From NCBI GenBank assembly GCA_028275345.1, contig JAPWUV010000007.1, forward strand, positions 1 through 64,000: DNA of 64,000 nt. Direction: 5' to 3'. The notes under the pieces were generated by a model, which was not told the DNA's origin, did no database searches, and saw nothing but the letters and a program-made list of their open reading frames with translations. The position numbers and the translations under genes were made by a program. The stretch is from a bacterium (GTDB lineage: Bacteria; Zhuqueibacterota; Zhuqueibacteria; Oleimicrobiales; Geothermoviventaceae). This document shows positions 43,244-52,299 of this stretch, piece after piece; the first letter of the stretch is position 1; each line of letters starts with the position of its first letter.

Positions 43244-44813
43244 GACGTAACTCGGGGTCAACTTTCTCGCTCCAGCCCAGGTTCATCCTGCCTTCCGCGA
43301 AGATCCTCGGATCCATTAGCCTGAGATCGGAGCTGATCTCGGGCACGAATTCCATCTGCGACAGCACCTGACTCTCGAGATCGACGCCGGGTGCGATCTC
43401 CACGAGGCGGAGGTGTCCTTCCACCAGCTCGAAGACGGCTCGCTCCGTCACGTACAGCACCGGCTGGTTGTGGAGGCGCGCATACTCGCCGCTGTAGGTG
43501 ACGTGTTCCACCTCGCGGACGAATTTCTTGACGGATCCTTCCTTCTCGATGATCAACCTCTGATCTTCGCAACGGACTCTGAGGCCGCCGGTTGTGAACG
43601 TACAGCAGAAGACCACACGCTTGGCCGTCTGGGAGATGTCGATGAATCCACCGCAGCCCGCAATCGTGTTGCCGAACTTGCTCACATTGACGTTTCCGCG
43701 CGCGTCCACCTGGGCGGCCCCGAGAAAGGCGATGTCGATCCCGCCGCCGTGGTAGAAATCGAACTGGCTCGGGGCGTCGATGATCGCATCGGGGTTCCAG
43801 CCGGCCCCGAAGATGGCCCCTTTCGCCGGCACTCCTCCGATGATGCCCTGCTCGATCGTGAAGGTGAGGCGCTCGCAGAGTCCCTCCTCGGCGGCCACGT
43901 CGGCCACGCCGTCGGCGATCCCGAAGCCGAGGTTGACCAGGCTCCCGGGTTTGAGCTCCAGCGCTGCACGCCGGGCCACGAGCTTCCGGACCCCGAAGTC
44001 GAGGGGAGTGAGGATGTCCGGGGGCACACGGATTTCGCCCGAGAAGGCGGGATTGTACTCCGCCTCGCAGGTTTGCCACTGCCCCGGATGGACCACAACC
44101 ACATCGACCAAGTGGGCCGGGACCTTCACCAGCCGGGGATTCAACGTCCCGCGGCGGGCCAATCGCTTCACCTGCGCGATGACGATGCCGCCCGAATTCC
44201 GCGCCGCTTGGGCAGCCGAGAGGACATCGAGGTTGGCGGCCTCCCATTCCACGGAGATGTTGCCGCTCTCGTCGGCGGTCGTTCCGCGGATGATGGCCAC
44301 ATCCACGGGGAAACTGCGGTAGAAGAGGAGCTCCTCGCCTTCCAGCTCGATGAGGCGGACCAAGTCCTCCTTTGCCGCCCGGTTCAATTTGCCTCCCTGC
44401 AGACGGGGGTCGACGAAGGTCATCAGCCCCACGCGAGTGAAGAGCCCCTTGCGCCGGGCGGCAATCTCGCGGGTGAGAAGCGAAAGGACTCCCTGTGGCA
44501 GGTTGTAGGCCTCGATCTGTTCACTGAGGGCCAGTTGCTGCATCTTCGGCGACCAGCCCCAGTGCCCCCCGATCACCCGCCTCACCATACCCGGGTGGGC
44601 GAAGCGGTCCACTCCGCCCCCTCGTCCATCCCCGATCCCGGTGATGTGCACGATGGTGAGACCTTGAGGATGCCCCGTCTCAAGGAAGCGGCGCTCGATG
44701 GCCTCGTAGATGAAGTCGGCATCCATCAGGCCGCCCCCCGAGCCAGTGAGAAGGAGGGTGCTGCCGTCCCGGATTAGAGTTGCCGCTTCGTCGCGCTTCA
44801 GCAGCCGAGCCAT
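43236..44813 (-). CDS. Acyl-CoA:carboxylate CoA-transferase (propionate CoA-transferase type)
   Basis: About 525 residues from ATG 44813 (GGAGG upstream). Both halves of a class I CoA-transferase are fused: DGSTLLLTGSGGGLMDADFIYEAI at the N-terminus, then ALELKPGSLVNLGFGIADGV. The catalytic Glu lies in TFTIEQGIIGGVPA, and the GGGIDIAFLGAAQVDARGNVNVSKFG segment is conserved. It swaps CoA between short-chain acids such as acetate, propionate or lactate. Forms a unit with the coupled enoyl-CoA hydratase; the alcohol dehydrogenase gene is 94 nt upstream. Confidence 0.92.
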   Translation of the reverse strand: MARLLKRDEAATLIRDGSTLLLTGSGGGLMDADFIYEAIERRFLETGHPQGLTIVHITGIGDGRGGGVDRFAHPGMVRRVIGGHWGWSPKMQQLALSEQIEAYNLPQGVLSLLTREIAARRKGLFTRVGLMTFVDPRLQGGKLNRAAKEDLVRLIELEGEELLFYRSFPVDVAIIRGTTADESGNISVEWEAANLDVLSAAQAARNSGGIVIAQVKRLARRGTLNPRLVKVPAHLVDVVVVHPGQWQTCEAEYNPAFSGEIRVPPDILTPLDFGVRKLVARRAALELKPGSLVNLGFGIADGVADVAAEEGLCERLTFTIEQGIIGGVPAKGAIFGAGWNPDAIIDAPSQFDFYHGGGIDIAFLGAAQVDARGNVNVSKFGNTIAGCGGFIDISQTAKRVVFCCTFTTGGLRVRCEDQRLIIEKEGSVKKFVREVEHVTYSGEYARLHNQPVLYVTERAVFELVEGHLRLVEIAPGVDLESQVLSQMEFVPEISSDLRLMDPRIFAEGRMNLGWSEKVDPELRHA

Positions 44814-44907
44814 TCGGCAACCTCCGAGCGAAATCGCTCTCACCTACCGAGGACCGACGCGCTCGCCGTACCTGTCCGAACCGTTGTGCGCAAAGGCCTG
44901 ATCTTGT

Positions 44908-45939
44908 TCAGCTCGCGATCACCAGGACCTTGGCCCCTCGGATCTTGCGCTGTTTCAGCTCCAAAAGGGCTCGGTTGGCCTCCGCTAATGGGTACTCTTG
45001 ATACTCCGGGCGAATCGGAATTGCGGCCGCGAGCTGCAGGAACTCGCTCACATCCCGGCGCGTGACGTTGGCCACGCTCTTGATTTCCTTTTCCAGCCAC
45101 AGCTGCGAGGGGTAATCGATTCCGGCCAGAGCTTGCTTGTCCAGATCTTCCTTGCGGATCGCGTTGATGACTAGCCTTCCTCCGGGCGCCAAATTTCGCA
45201 AAGCTTCGACCACGGGCGTCCAGACCGGCGTCGTGTCGATGATGGCATCGAGCGGTTCGGGCGAGGTGTCGGTCGTGTCGCCGGCCCAGCGGGCGCCCAG
45301 TTCCAAGGCAAACTCCCTCTCCCTTTCGCTTCGGGCGAAGACGTAGACGGGGACCTTCGGGTACTTATGCTTCGCCATCTTCAGCACGAGATGGCCGGAG
45401 GCTCCGAAGCCGGTGAGGCCGAGGCGGGAATCTTCCCTCAGATTGGCCAGACGCAGCGACCGGTAGCCGATGGCTCCGGCGCACAATAGAGGGGCGGCTT
45501 CGGAGTCCGAGAAGATATCGGGAATGGGGTAGGCGAAATCCTCGGGCACGACCATGAACTCGGCATAGCCTCCGTCGGCATCGCGGCCCGTGGCCTGGAA
45601 CTGGGGACAGAGGTTCTCCTGATCCGAGAGGCAATAGCGGCAGCGTCCGCAAGCCCGGTAAATCCAGGCCACGCCCACGCGGTCCCCGAGCCGGAATCTC
45701 CTGGCCCCTTCCCCCATTCCCTCGACCCGGCCCACCACCTGATGGCCGAGGATCCTCGGCAGGCGGCTCGGAGGTGTCCGGCCTTCAATCTCATCCAGCT
45801 CCGTGTGGCACACCCCGCAGCGGCTGACGCGCAGCAGAAGCTCCCTCGCTCCCGGCTTCGGGTCGGGAACATCCTCAAGCGAGAGGGGGGTCTTGTCCTC
45901 GGCGAGGCTAGTGAGACGCCGCAGCAGCATTGCCTTCAT
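44908..45939 (-). CDS. Zinc-dependent alcohol dehydrogenase (MDR family)
   Basis: 343 residues, ATG 45939 with GGGAGG upstream. Catalytic Zn site: CGVCHTE and the GHQ of ILGHQVVGRV, where many MDR enzymes have GHE; GHQ is common in the AdhA-like branch. Structural Zn: CGRCRYCLSDQENLC (four Cys). Rossmann motif GLTGFGASGHLVL. Oxidises or reduces alcohols/aldehydes with NAD(P). First gene of the minus-strand acyl-CoA cluster. Confidence 0.92.
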   Translation of the reverse strand: MKAMLLRRLTSLAEDKTPLSLEDVPDPKPGARELLLRVSRCGVCHTELDEIEGRTPPSRLPRILGHQVVGRVEGMGEGARRFRLGDRVGVAWIYRACGRCRYCLSDQENLCPQFQATGRDADGGYAEFMVVPEDFAYPIPDIFSDSEAAPLLCAGAIGYRSLRLANLREDSRLGLTGFGASGHLVLKMAKHKYPKVPVYVFARSEREREFALELGARWAGDTTDTSPEPLDAIIDTTPVWTPVVEALRNLAPGGRLVINAIRKEDLDKQALAGIDYPSQLWLEKEIKSVANVTRRDVSEFLQLAAAIPIRPEYQEYPLAEANRALLELKQRKIRGAKVLVIAS

Positions 45940-46420
45940 GCGCGGGTGAACCTCCCCACTGCGCCCATTCCCTCCTGAAAGGAAGACCTCCGGCTCCGCA
46001 GCAGAACTCTCCTTCGCGATCTGAGAGGCCCTCTTCGGGATCCGATCGGCTCTCTAACATCAGGCCCGAATTGGCGCCCGAAGAGAAGAAAAACTGCGCA
46101 TTCGCCCTCGTACCTCTTAGATTCCGAGGCGGCCGAAATTCAGAAAATCGCAGTGAACTGGCAAGCAAAACTTGCAGGCGAGCCTACTAACAAGAAGCCC
46201 AGGCGGGGTGCCCTCCGGTGGCTCCGCGCCACCAGGGATCAACCGGCCAGACCCACTCGGACCGGACCAAGCAACGGGTGAAGACGATCCCGCTGGAGCG
46301 GACAGTCTCGGCAGAAGAGGGTGTTCTACCGGGCTCAACCCCCGGTGGCTTCGTGGTGGGCCAGTTTCGGCCCGCCCGTTCCCGACGTCGCGGAAAGAGG
46401 CGGGCGGCAAGGACACTGGT
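45940..46420. other. Intergenic region upstream of the alcohol dehydrogenase
   Basis: 481 nt between the histidine-kinase stop and the dehydrogenase start (both minus). It should hold the promoter of the acyl-CoA cluster; the least G+C-rich part is 46050-46160, but no clear hexamer pair was seen. No convincing gene. Confidence 0.4.
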
Positions 46421-49249
46421 CTAGGTGGCCGCCGCCGAGGAAGACTGATCGACAAGCTCGAGTAAGATGCGGCCGAGCTCCTCAAGGTCGAAAGGTTTCT
46501 GAATCAATGGCCGGCCGGCGAGTTTAGTACGGCTTTCCAGGGTGGAGGCCGGATAGCCCGACATGAACACCACGCGGACCCCGGGACGGACCTCCGACAG
46601 CCGATCTACGAGGTCCGGCCCGTTCATCCCGGGCATGATCACGTCGCAGACCACGAGGTCGATGCGTTGAGCGGGATCACGGGCAATGTCCAGCGCCTGT
46701 TGTGCGTTGGCAGCGGACAGCACGCGGAAGCCGAAACGGGCCAGGGCGCGGCTCGTGACCTGTCGCACGCGCTCATCGTCTTCGACCAGCAGGAGCGTCT
46801 TGCCTCTTGCACGCCTTGCGGGGATTGCCGTCTCGGGGTCTGCTTCGTCCGCCGGAACGCTCGGCTGCGCGGGGAGGTAGATCTTGAAGGCGCTTCCAAC
46901 ACCGGGTTCGGAATACACCCAGATGTAGCCGTCGCTCTGCTTCACAATCCCATACACTGTGGAGAGGCCGAGGCCGGTTCCCTTTCCCACTTCCTTAGTG
47001 GTGAAGAACGGCTCGAAGATGTGTTTCAGCGTCTCGGCGTCCATGCCAATACCGGTGTCGGAAACAACGAGTTCCACGTAGCGGCCGGGGCGAGTTGGAG
47101 GATGGGCCTGCGCGTAATCCTCGTCCAGATAGACCTCTCGGGTTTCGATGCGAAGCACACCCCCTTGGGGCATGGCATCTCGTGCGTTGACCGCAAGATT
47201 CATGATGACCTGTTCGAACTGGGCGGGGTCCACGAAGACGGGGGCCAGGGGCTCCTGCAGTTGAAGTTCGAGGCGGATGTCTTCGCCGATCAGCCTTCGT
47301 AGCATCGGCTCCAGACCGCGCACGACGTCGTTCAGGACCACGGCTTGCGGTCTCATGATCTGCTTTCGAGCAAAAGCCAGGAGCTGGCGGGTGAGGGCGG
47401 CTCCCCTCTCTGCGGCCTTTTGGATCTCCAGTAGATCTCGCCGCAGAGGATGGCCTTCCGGCAGACTTGCCAGCATGAGCTGCACCGAGCCGAGGATCAC
47501 GGTCAGAAGGTTATTGAAGTCATGCGCGACGCCTCCCGCCAGCACACCCACGGTCTCCAGGCGCTGCGCCAGCATCAGCTGCTCCTGGAGTTTCTTGAGG
47601 GGTGTGAGGTCCTGGACGGTAGATCGGAGTCCTACTACCCGTCCTGTGCGGTCCCGTAGGAGACGGCATTCCAAGAGAACCGGCAATAGGCTTCCGTCCT
47701 TCTTGCGTAGCTGGATTTCCCGAGCTCGCGTTTGCCGTCCCTTCGCCTTCAGCATCTCGAGAAAGAACTCCTCGCACTGCGGCGGATCAGCGGAGAACTG
47801 CCAGTAGGGCTGGCCGAGCATCTCTTCCCGGGTGTAGCCGAGGAGCTGCAGTTCCGTGCGATTGATGCGCGTGATCCGTCCGTCAGTGTCGAGATCGTGG
47901 TAACCGACGGGGGCATTTTCGAAAAGATCGCGGAACCGCCGCTCACTCTCGCGAAGGGCTTCCTCCGCCTGATGGAGCTCCGTCACATCCTCCAAGATCC
48001 CGACAGTGCCCACCACGCGGCCGTTTTCATCTCTCCACGGGAAGGCGTGGTCGCGAATCCATTTGACGTTCCCTTCCCGGTCCAGGATCTGGTACAGGGC
48101 GCGCCATTCTCGAAGCTCGCCCGAGTGCATGCGCTGGGCGATCTCGGTCAGATCGGTTGCGTCGGAACCAATGACCTCCATTCGGAGGATCAGAGACTTG
48201 AATCCGATCTCCGCGATCTCTTCCGGCGTGTAGCCGGTCAGCTGTTTGACGGCCGGACTCATGTAATCGTATTTGCGGTCGGCGAAGCGCAGGCGGTACA
48301 GGGTGTCGCGGATCGTGGCCGTCATCATCTGGAAGCGTTCTTCGGAGGCTCGCAGAGCCTCTAATGCACAGCGTTCGGCGGTGACGTCGAGGAAGGTGAT
48401 CATGGCTGCAGGGCCTTGGCTCACGATGACCCTCGCGGCATAGGCCTGCACGTGGATCATCTCCTCATTCCGGCGGATCCCGCGGAATTCGATCCGGGCC
48501 GACACGACCTTACCCGTGAGGACTTCGTTGATGAGCTGGCGCAGAGATTCCCGGTCCTCTGCGTGGACGAAGCTCTTCAGCCAGGTTTCGAGCTCGCCAC
48601 TCGCCTCCGCCTTGGAGCAAGCGAAGATCTCTGCGAGACGATCGTTGGCATAGGTGAGGCGGCCATCCTGAATGATGCACACGCCCACGAAGGAATGCTC
48701 GACCAGCGTGCGGAAGCGGCTCTCGCTTTCGCGCAGGGCCAGTTCGGCTTCCATCCTCGCGGTGACGTCGGTCAGGTAGTTCAGGGTAGCTGGTTTGCCG
48801 TCCCACTCAATCCGGACGCCGGATAGCTCCAGCCATTTCACATTACCGGCCCGGTCGATGACGCGAAAGCAGTAGGAGGCGTCGGGATCCTCGCCGGAGA
48901 TGCGCCGGCGGTAGCTTTCAACTACGCGCGCGCGATCTTCCGGGTAAATGAACTCCAGGAAAGGGACCGAAAGGAGCTCTTCCTGGGTGTAGCCCACGGT
49001 CTCGGCGGCTTTCGGATTGACAAACTTCAGCCACCCATCCTGGGCAACGATGATGGCCTGCCCAGCGTGCTCGACCATGAGCCGGTACTTATCTTCCGAC
49101 GCGCAAGGCGCTTCGGCTGGCCGAGGTGGGGAGCCGTTCTCCTTCTCACGTCCCAACACGTATCCCTCCGCTCCCGCCGCGAAACTTTCTCCGTCCCGCA
49201 CGTCAAGCGGCTGCGAGGGAATAGGCACAGATGAACGAGAAGGTCTCAT
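46421..49249 (-). CDS. Soluble hybrid histidine kinase (four PAS, HisKA, HATPase, REC)
   Basis: About 942 residues from ATG 49249; no transmembrane helix or signal. Order: PAS1 about 52-170, PAS2 175-297, PAS3 302-430, PAS4 435-553 (each followed by a PAC-type motif such as DVTARMEAELALRESE), HisKA with phospho-acceptor H576 in GGVAHDFNN, and HATPase_c with N-box NLAVNARDAM, DTGIGM (D731) and the F-box FEPFFTTKEVGKGTGLG. A receiver domain (about 817-935) has D869 in VVCDVIMPG. No separate response regulator lies beside it. Probably senses a cytoplasmic cue such as redox state or a small ligand. Confidence 0.95.
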   Translation of the reverse strand: MRPSRSSVPIPSQPLDVRDGESFAAGAEGYVLGREKENGSPPRPAEAPCASEDKYRLMVEHAGQAIIVAQDGWLKFVNPKAAETVGYTQEELLSVPFLEFIYPEDRARVVESYRRRISGEDPDASYCFRVIDRAGNVKWLELSGVRIEWDGKPATLNYLTDVTARMEAELALRESESRFRTLVEHSFVGVCIIQDGRLTYANDRLAEIFACSKAEASGELETWLKSFVHAEDRESLRQLINEVLTGKVVSARIEFRGIRRNEEMIHVQAYAARVIVSQGPAAMITFLDVTAERCALEALRASEERFQMMTATIRDTLYRLRFADRKYDYMSPAVKQLTGYTPEEIAEIGFKSLILRMEVIGSDATDLTEIAQRMHSGELREWRALYQILDREGNVKWIRDHAFPWRDENGRVVGTVGILEDVTELHQAEEALRESERRFRDLFENAPVGYHDLDTDGRITRINRTELQLLGYTREEMLGQPYWQFSADPPQCEEFFLEMLKAKGRQTRAREIQLRKKDGSLLPVLLECRLLRDRTGRVVGLRSTVQDLTPLKKLQEQLMLAQRLETVGVLAGGVAHDFNNLLTVILGSVQLMLASLPEGHPLRRDLLEIQKAAERGAALTRQLLAFARKQIMRPQAVVLNDVVRGLEPMLRRLIGEDIRLELQLQEPLAPVFVDPAQFEQVIMNLAVNARDAMPQGGVLRIETREVYLDEDYAQAHPPTRPGRYVELVVSDTGIGMDAETLKHIFEPFFTTKEVGKGTGLGLSTVYGIVKQSDGYIWVYSEPGVGSAFKIYLPAQPSVPADEADPETAIPARRARGKTLLLVEDDERVRQVTSRALARFGFRVLSAANAQQALDIARDPAQRIDLVVCDVIMPGMNGPDLVDRLSEVRPGVRVVFMSGYPASTLESRTKLAGRPLIQKPFDLEELGRILLELVDQSSSAAAT

Positions 49250-49536
49250 CAGATCGTTCGCAACCGCATGGACTGCCCGGACCCGTCCAGGAACAACTCT
49301 CTCGTGCAACCCGGGGTCCCAGCCAGAGGGTCCGGGGGCGTTGGGAGCCCTGTCTGTGGCGCGGGCTCACCCTTTCGGTTATCGGCATTGTCGGAAAAGC
49401 GTTGAACGGCGCATCCGCAGCACGGAGCCGGCGCGCCCGCTGCCGCCGGTGTGGGCAGGGAAGGGACCTGCGCTGCGAACGGGTTTTCCCCGTGCGGGGG
49501 TCCGCGCCGGATGCCCGCTGCGGACCCGTGACGGCC
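49250..49536. other. Spacer upstream of the histidine kinase
   Basis: About 290 nt between the cytochrome terminator and the kinase start. No hexamer pair or coding frame stood out. Confidence 0.35.
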
Positions 49537-49572
49537 AAAAAAGACCCCCGTAGTCGGCGAACCACGGGGGTC
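49537..49572 (-). terminator. Intrinsic terminator of the 16-haem cytochrome gene
   Basis: On the minus strand GACCCCCGT pairs with ACGGGGGTC around a 12-nt loop (49543-49572) and is followed by six T (49542-49537). A strong rho-independent terminator 27 nt after the cytochrome stop. Confidence 0.92.
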
Positions 49573-49598
49573 GGGTCCGATAGCTTGGTTATCTCTCG

Positions 49599-51959
49599 TC
49601 ACTTGACGAGGGTCAGCTTGATGGATCTCTCCACGCCGGCTGCCCGGAGGCGGCAGATGTACACCCCGCTCGGGAGCGAGCCGGCATCCAACTGGATCCG
49701 GTGGATGCCCGCCTCGAGCTTGGTGCCCTCGAGGAGCGTAGCTACAACCGCCCCGTTCAGGTCGTAGATCATGAGGCTCACCTCCGCCGCCTTAGGAAGG
49801 TGGAATTCCACCGTGGTGGTTGGGTTGAACGGGTTGGGGTAATTCTGAAGGAGCCGGAACTCCGTGGGCAGGACCTCCGGTTTTTCGGAGTTCACGCCCA
49901 TGGGGAGGCTCAGCTTCTGGATCTGCTCGGCGGACAGCGGCGTGATGTACAACATCTGGGCGCTGTCCGCTGTGCTCTTCAGGAGAGCCCACTGGTTGGG
50001 ATCGGTGGGAGCTGCCGGATCGCCGTTGTAGGTCAGGAAGTCCAGCTTGAACGCGCGCTTCCAATCCGGCGGGACCGGGATCACGCCCTGGGTGTTGACG
50101 ACCTTCTTCTGGGCATCATCCCAGCGCGCCAGGACAATTTCGCCCGACAGCTTGTATTGCTGGATCACCGAGTTGGCGTGGCAGTCGGTGCAGCTTCGAC
50201 CCTTGGCCGTCACGGAGTGCGAAGTGTAAGGAGCCACCGCATAGAAGCTCTTCCCTTGATAGCTCAGAGCCATGAAGGTGGCGGTTGTGACCTTGCCGGT
50301 TTTGGAATCCTTCGCCAGCAACACGTAGTTTCTGAGGCCTCCCCAGGCCCTTCTCACCTGACCCTGGACCAGGCTCTCGAGATGGCAGTTGTAGCAAGTG
50401 ATCACGGTCTGGAGGTGGCAGGCCTTGCAGTCCACCGTATTCGCATGGATGAGGTGCGAGGTGTTGCTCGGGACGGAGGTGTGGCAGTCGCTGCAGGATT
50501 TTTCAATAGCTCCCGCATCAAACATGGAAGCGTAGGTGTTCCCGTCCCCGTGGACGTCTTTGCTTCCGTGGCAGGAGGTGCACTGGAAGCCGCGGTCACG
50601 GTGCACATCAGTGAGTTTCATGGTGTTGATTTCCGTGCCTTGGCGGCTGTGGCAACCCATGCACACGGACGGATTGACCTGGTATCCGGCGGCGAAGTTG
50701 TGGCAGTCCTTGCAATCCGGCTTGTAGTTAGCCGGGTCGACCGGGGTCCCATCGGCGTACGTGTTGGCGTGGCAATTGACGCAGCCCAGCTGCTCGATCG
50801 GAACCCCGGTAAGAGCCTCGAAGCCGCCGTTCTGGGCCCCGTACCACGTATTCTTGCCGCGGCGCGTGGCGTGCAGGCTCACGTAGTACTCGTCGTGCAT
50901 GCGCTGGGAGAGAGCCTCCATCTCCTCGGCTCCGAGGGGTTGCATGTAGAGCATCTGCGCGCCGTCAGCCGTGGACTTGAGCAGGGCCCATTTGTTTGGG
51001 TCGGTGGCGCCGGCCGGATCGCCATTGTAGGTCAGAAAATCGAACTTGAGGGCGCTGCTCCAGTCCGGCGGGATGGGGATGACGCCCTGCGTCACCACCA
51101 CCTTCTTCTGGCTCGAATCCCAGCGCGCTACTTGGATTGAGCCCGTGCTCTTGTACGCCTCCACGTTGCGATTCCCGTGGCAGTCCGAACAAGTACGGGC
51201 ATCCGCCGAGATGGTGTGGGCTGTGTAGGGGGACAAGGCGTAAAAGCTCTTGCCCTGATAGGACAGGGCCATGAACGTTCCGGGGCGGACCTTGCCCGTG
51301 GCCGCATCCTTGCCCAGAAGGATGAACCCCTTCACACCGCCCCAGGCTCGCCGGATCTGCCCCTGGGTCAAGCTCTCGAGGTGACAGTTGTAGCAGGAGA
51401 TGGCCGTGGTCATGTGGCAGGACCGGCAATCCACCTTAGCGGTGTGGAGATCGTGGGCCGTGTTGCTGGGCACGGTTTGGTGGCAATCCTCGCAATCCCG
51501 CTCGATCGCGCCCGGCTCGAACAGGGAAGCGTAGACATTCCCGTCGCCGTGGACGTCCTTTTTCGTGTGACAGCTGGTGCACTGGAATCCCATCGAGCGG
51601 TGGACGTCCGGAAGCTGCATGGTGTTCATTTCCGTGCCTTGCCGACTGTGGCACTTGAGGCATTGCTGCTGGCTCACGGACGTCCCTTGCGCGAAGTCAT
51701 GGCAGTCATTGCAGCTCGGCTGGTAGGTGGCCGGGTCCACCGGAGTGCCATTGGCCAAGGTCCCGGGATGGCATTTGAGACACCCCAGGTTCTGGATGGG
51801 TACCTGGGTGAGGGTTTCAAACCCTCCGTGTTGCGTGCCGTACCAAGTCACTTTCCCCTGGCGCGTGGCGTGCAGGCTGGTGGAGAAGTACGCCTGCCCC
51901 AGCACCATGCCGGGAATCAGCGTGAGCGCCATTACCCCGAGCCCGCGAATCCCTCGCAT
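49599..51959 (-). CDS. Secreted 16-haem tandem-duplicated multihaem cytochrome c with C-terminal sorting domain
   Basis: 786 residues; ATG 51959 after AAAGGAGG. Signal peptide MALTLIPGMVLGQ. Two repeats, each with eight CXXCH motifs: Cys 60, 83, 100, 127, 156, 178, 189, 257 and 393, 416, 433, 460, 489, 511, 522, 590. Every pair is offset by exactly 333 residues. Each repeat starts with SLHATRxGK and ends with LLKSTADxAQMLY. Extra His (DVHR, DVHGDG, LHATR) can be axial ligands. Residues 700-786 (LQNYPNPFNPTTTVEFHLP ... SGVYICRLRA) form a T9SS type A/FlgD-like C-terminal sorting domain. Probably extracellular or surface-bound electron transfer. Own promoter and terminator make it monocistronic. 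Confidence 0.93.
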   Translation of the reverse strand: MRGIRGLGVMALTLIPGMVLGQAYFSTSLHATRQGKVTWYGTQHGGFETLTQVPIQNLGCLKCHPGTLANGTPVDPATYQPSCNDCHDFAQGTSVSQQQCLKCHSRQGTEMNTMQLPDVHRSMGFQCTSCHTKKDVHGDGNVYASLFEPGAIERDCEDCHQTVPSNTAHDLHTAKVDCRSCHMTTAISCYNCHLESLTQGQIRRAWGGVKGFILLGKDAATGKVRPGTFMALSYQGKSFYALSPYTAHTISADARTCSDCHGNRNVEAYKSTGSIQVARWDSSQKKVVVTQGVIPIPPDWSSALKFDFLTYNGDPAGATDPNKWALLKSTADGAQMLYMQPLGAEEMEALSQRMHDEYYVSLHATRRGKNTWYGAQNGGFEALTGVPIEQLGCVNCHANTYADGTPVDPANYKPDCKDCHNFAAGYQVNPSVCMGCHSRQGTEINTMKLTDVHRDRGFQCTSCHGSKDVHGDGNTYASMFDAGAIEKSCSDCHTSVPSNTSHLIHANTVDCKACHLQTVITCYNCHLESLVQGQVRRAWGGLRNYVLLAKDSKTGKVTTATFMALSYQGKSFYAVAPYTSHSVTAKGRSCTDCHANSVIQQYKLSGEIVLARWDDAQKKVVNTQGVIPVPPDWKRAFKLDFLTYNGDPAAPTDPNQWALLKSTADSAQMLYITPLSAEQIQKLSLPMGVNSEKPEVLPTEFRLLQNYPNPFNPTTTVEFHLPKAAEVSLMIYDLNGAVVATLLEGTKLEAGIHRIQLDAGSLPSGVYICRLRAAGVERSIKLTLVK

Positions 51960-52105
51960 GGATTGGCCTCCTTTCTTTCTCCTCAGACCTGACGCGAGCT
52001 GGTCTTCCTTCGCATCCCCCGCGCTGCTCCCCCGAGGCGCGGTCCTCGGACTTCGCGTACCACCAACCTCCTCCCCTTGCGAGGCGCGACGGAACCACGC
52101 TCCAA

Positions 52106-52134
52106 ACTATAGCGACTTCTGTAGGCAAAGTCAA
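52106..52134 (-). promoter_or_regulatory. Sigma70-type promoter of the cytochrome gene
   Basis: On the minus strand TTGACT (52134-52129), a 17-nt spacer, TATAGT (52111-52106). The transcription start would be near 52099, giving a leader of about 140 nt before the ATG at 51959. Confidence 0.85.
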
Positions 52135-52299
52135 GGAGAATTTTGCGACTCATTCGCAAGTGGCGGGCACTTCGTCAAGCCGGTTCCCCGACACCGGAAT
52201 TGCGCGTCCGGGTTCCCCTCGCACGGATAGCACATCGGGACCATTCCGACACGGACCAGGATCGAACTGCGCCTGTCCTCCGCCGGGTGGCCCACCGGG

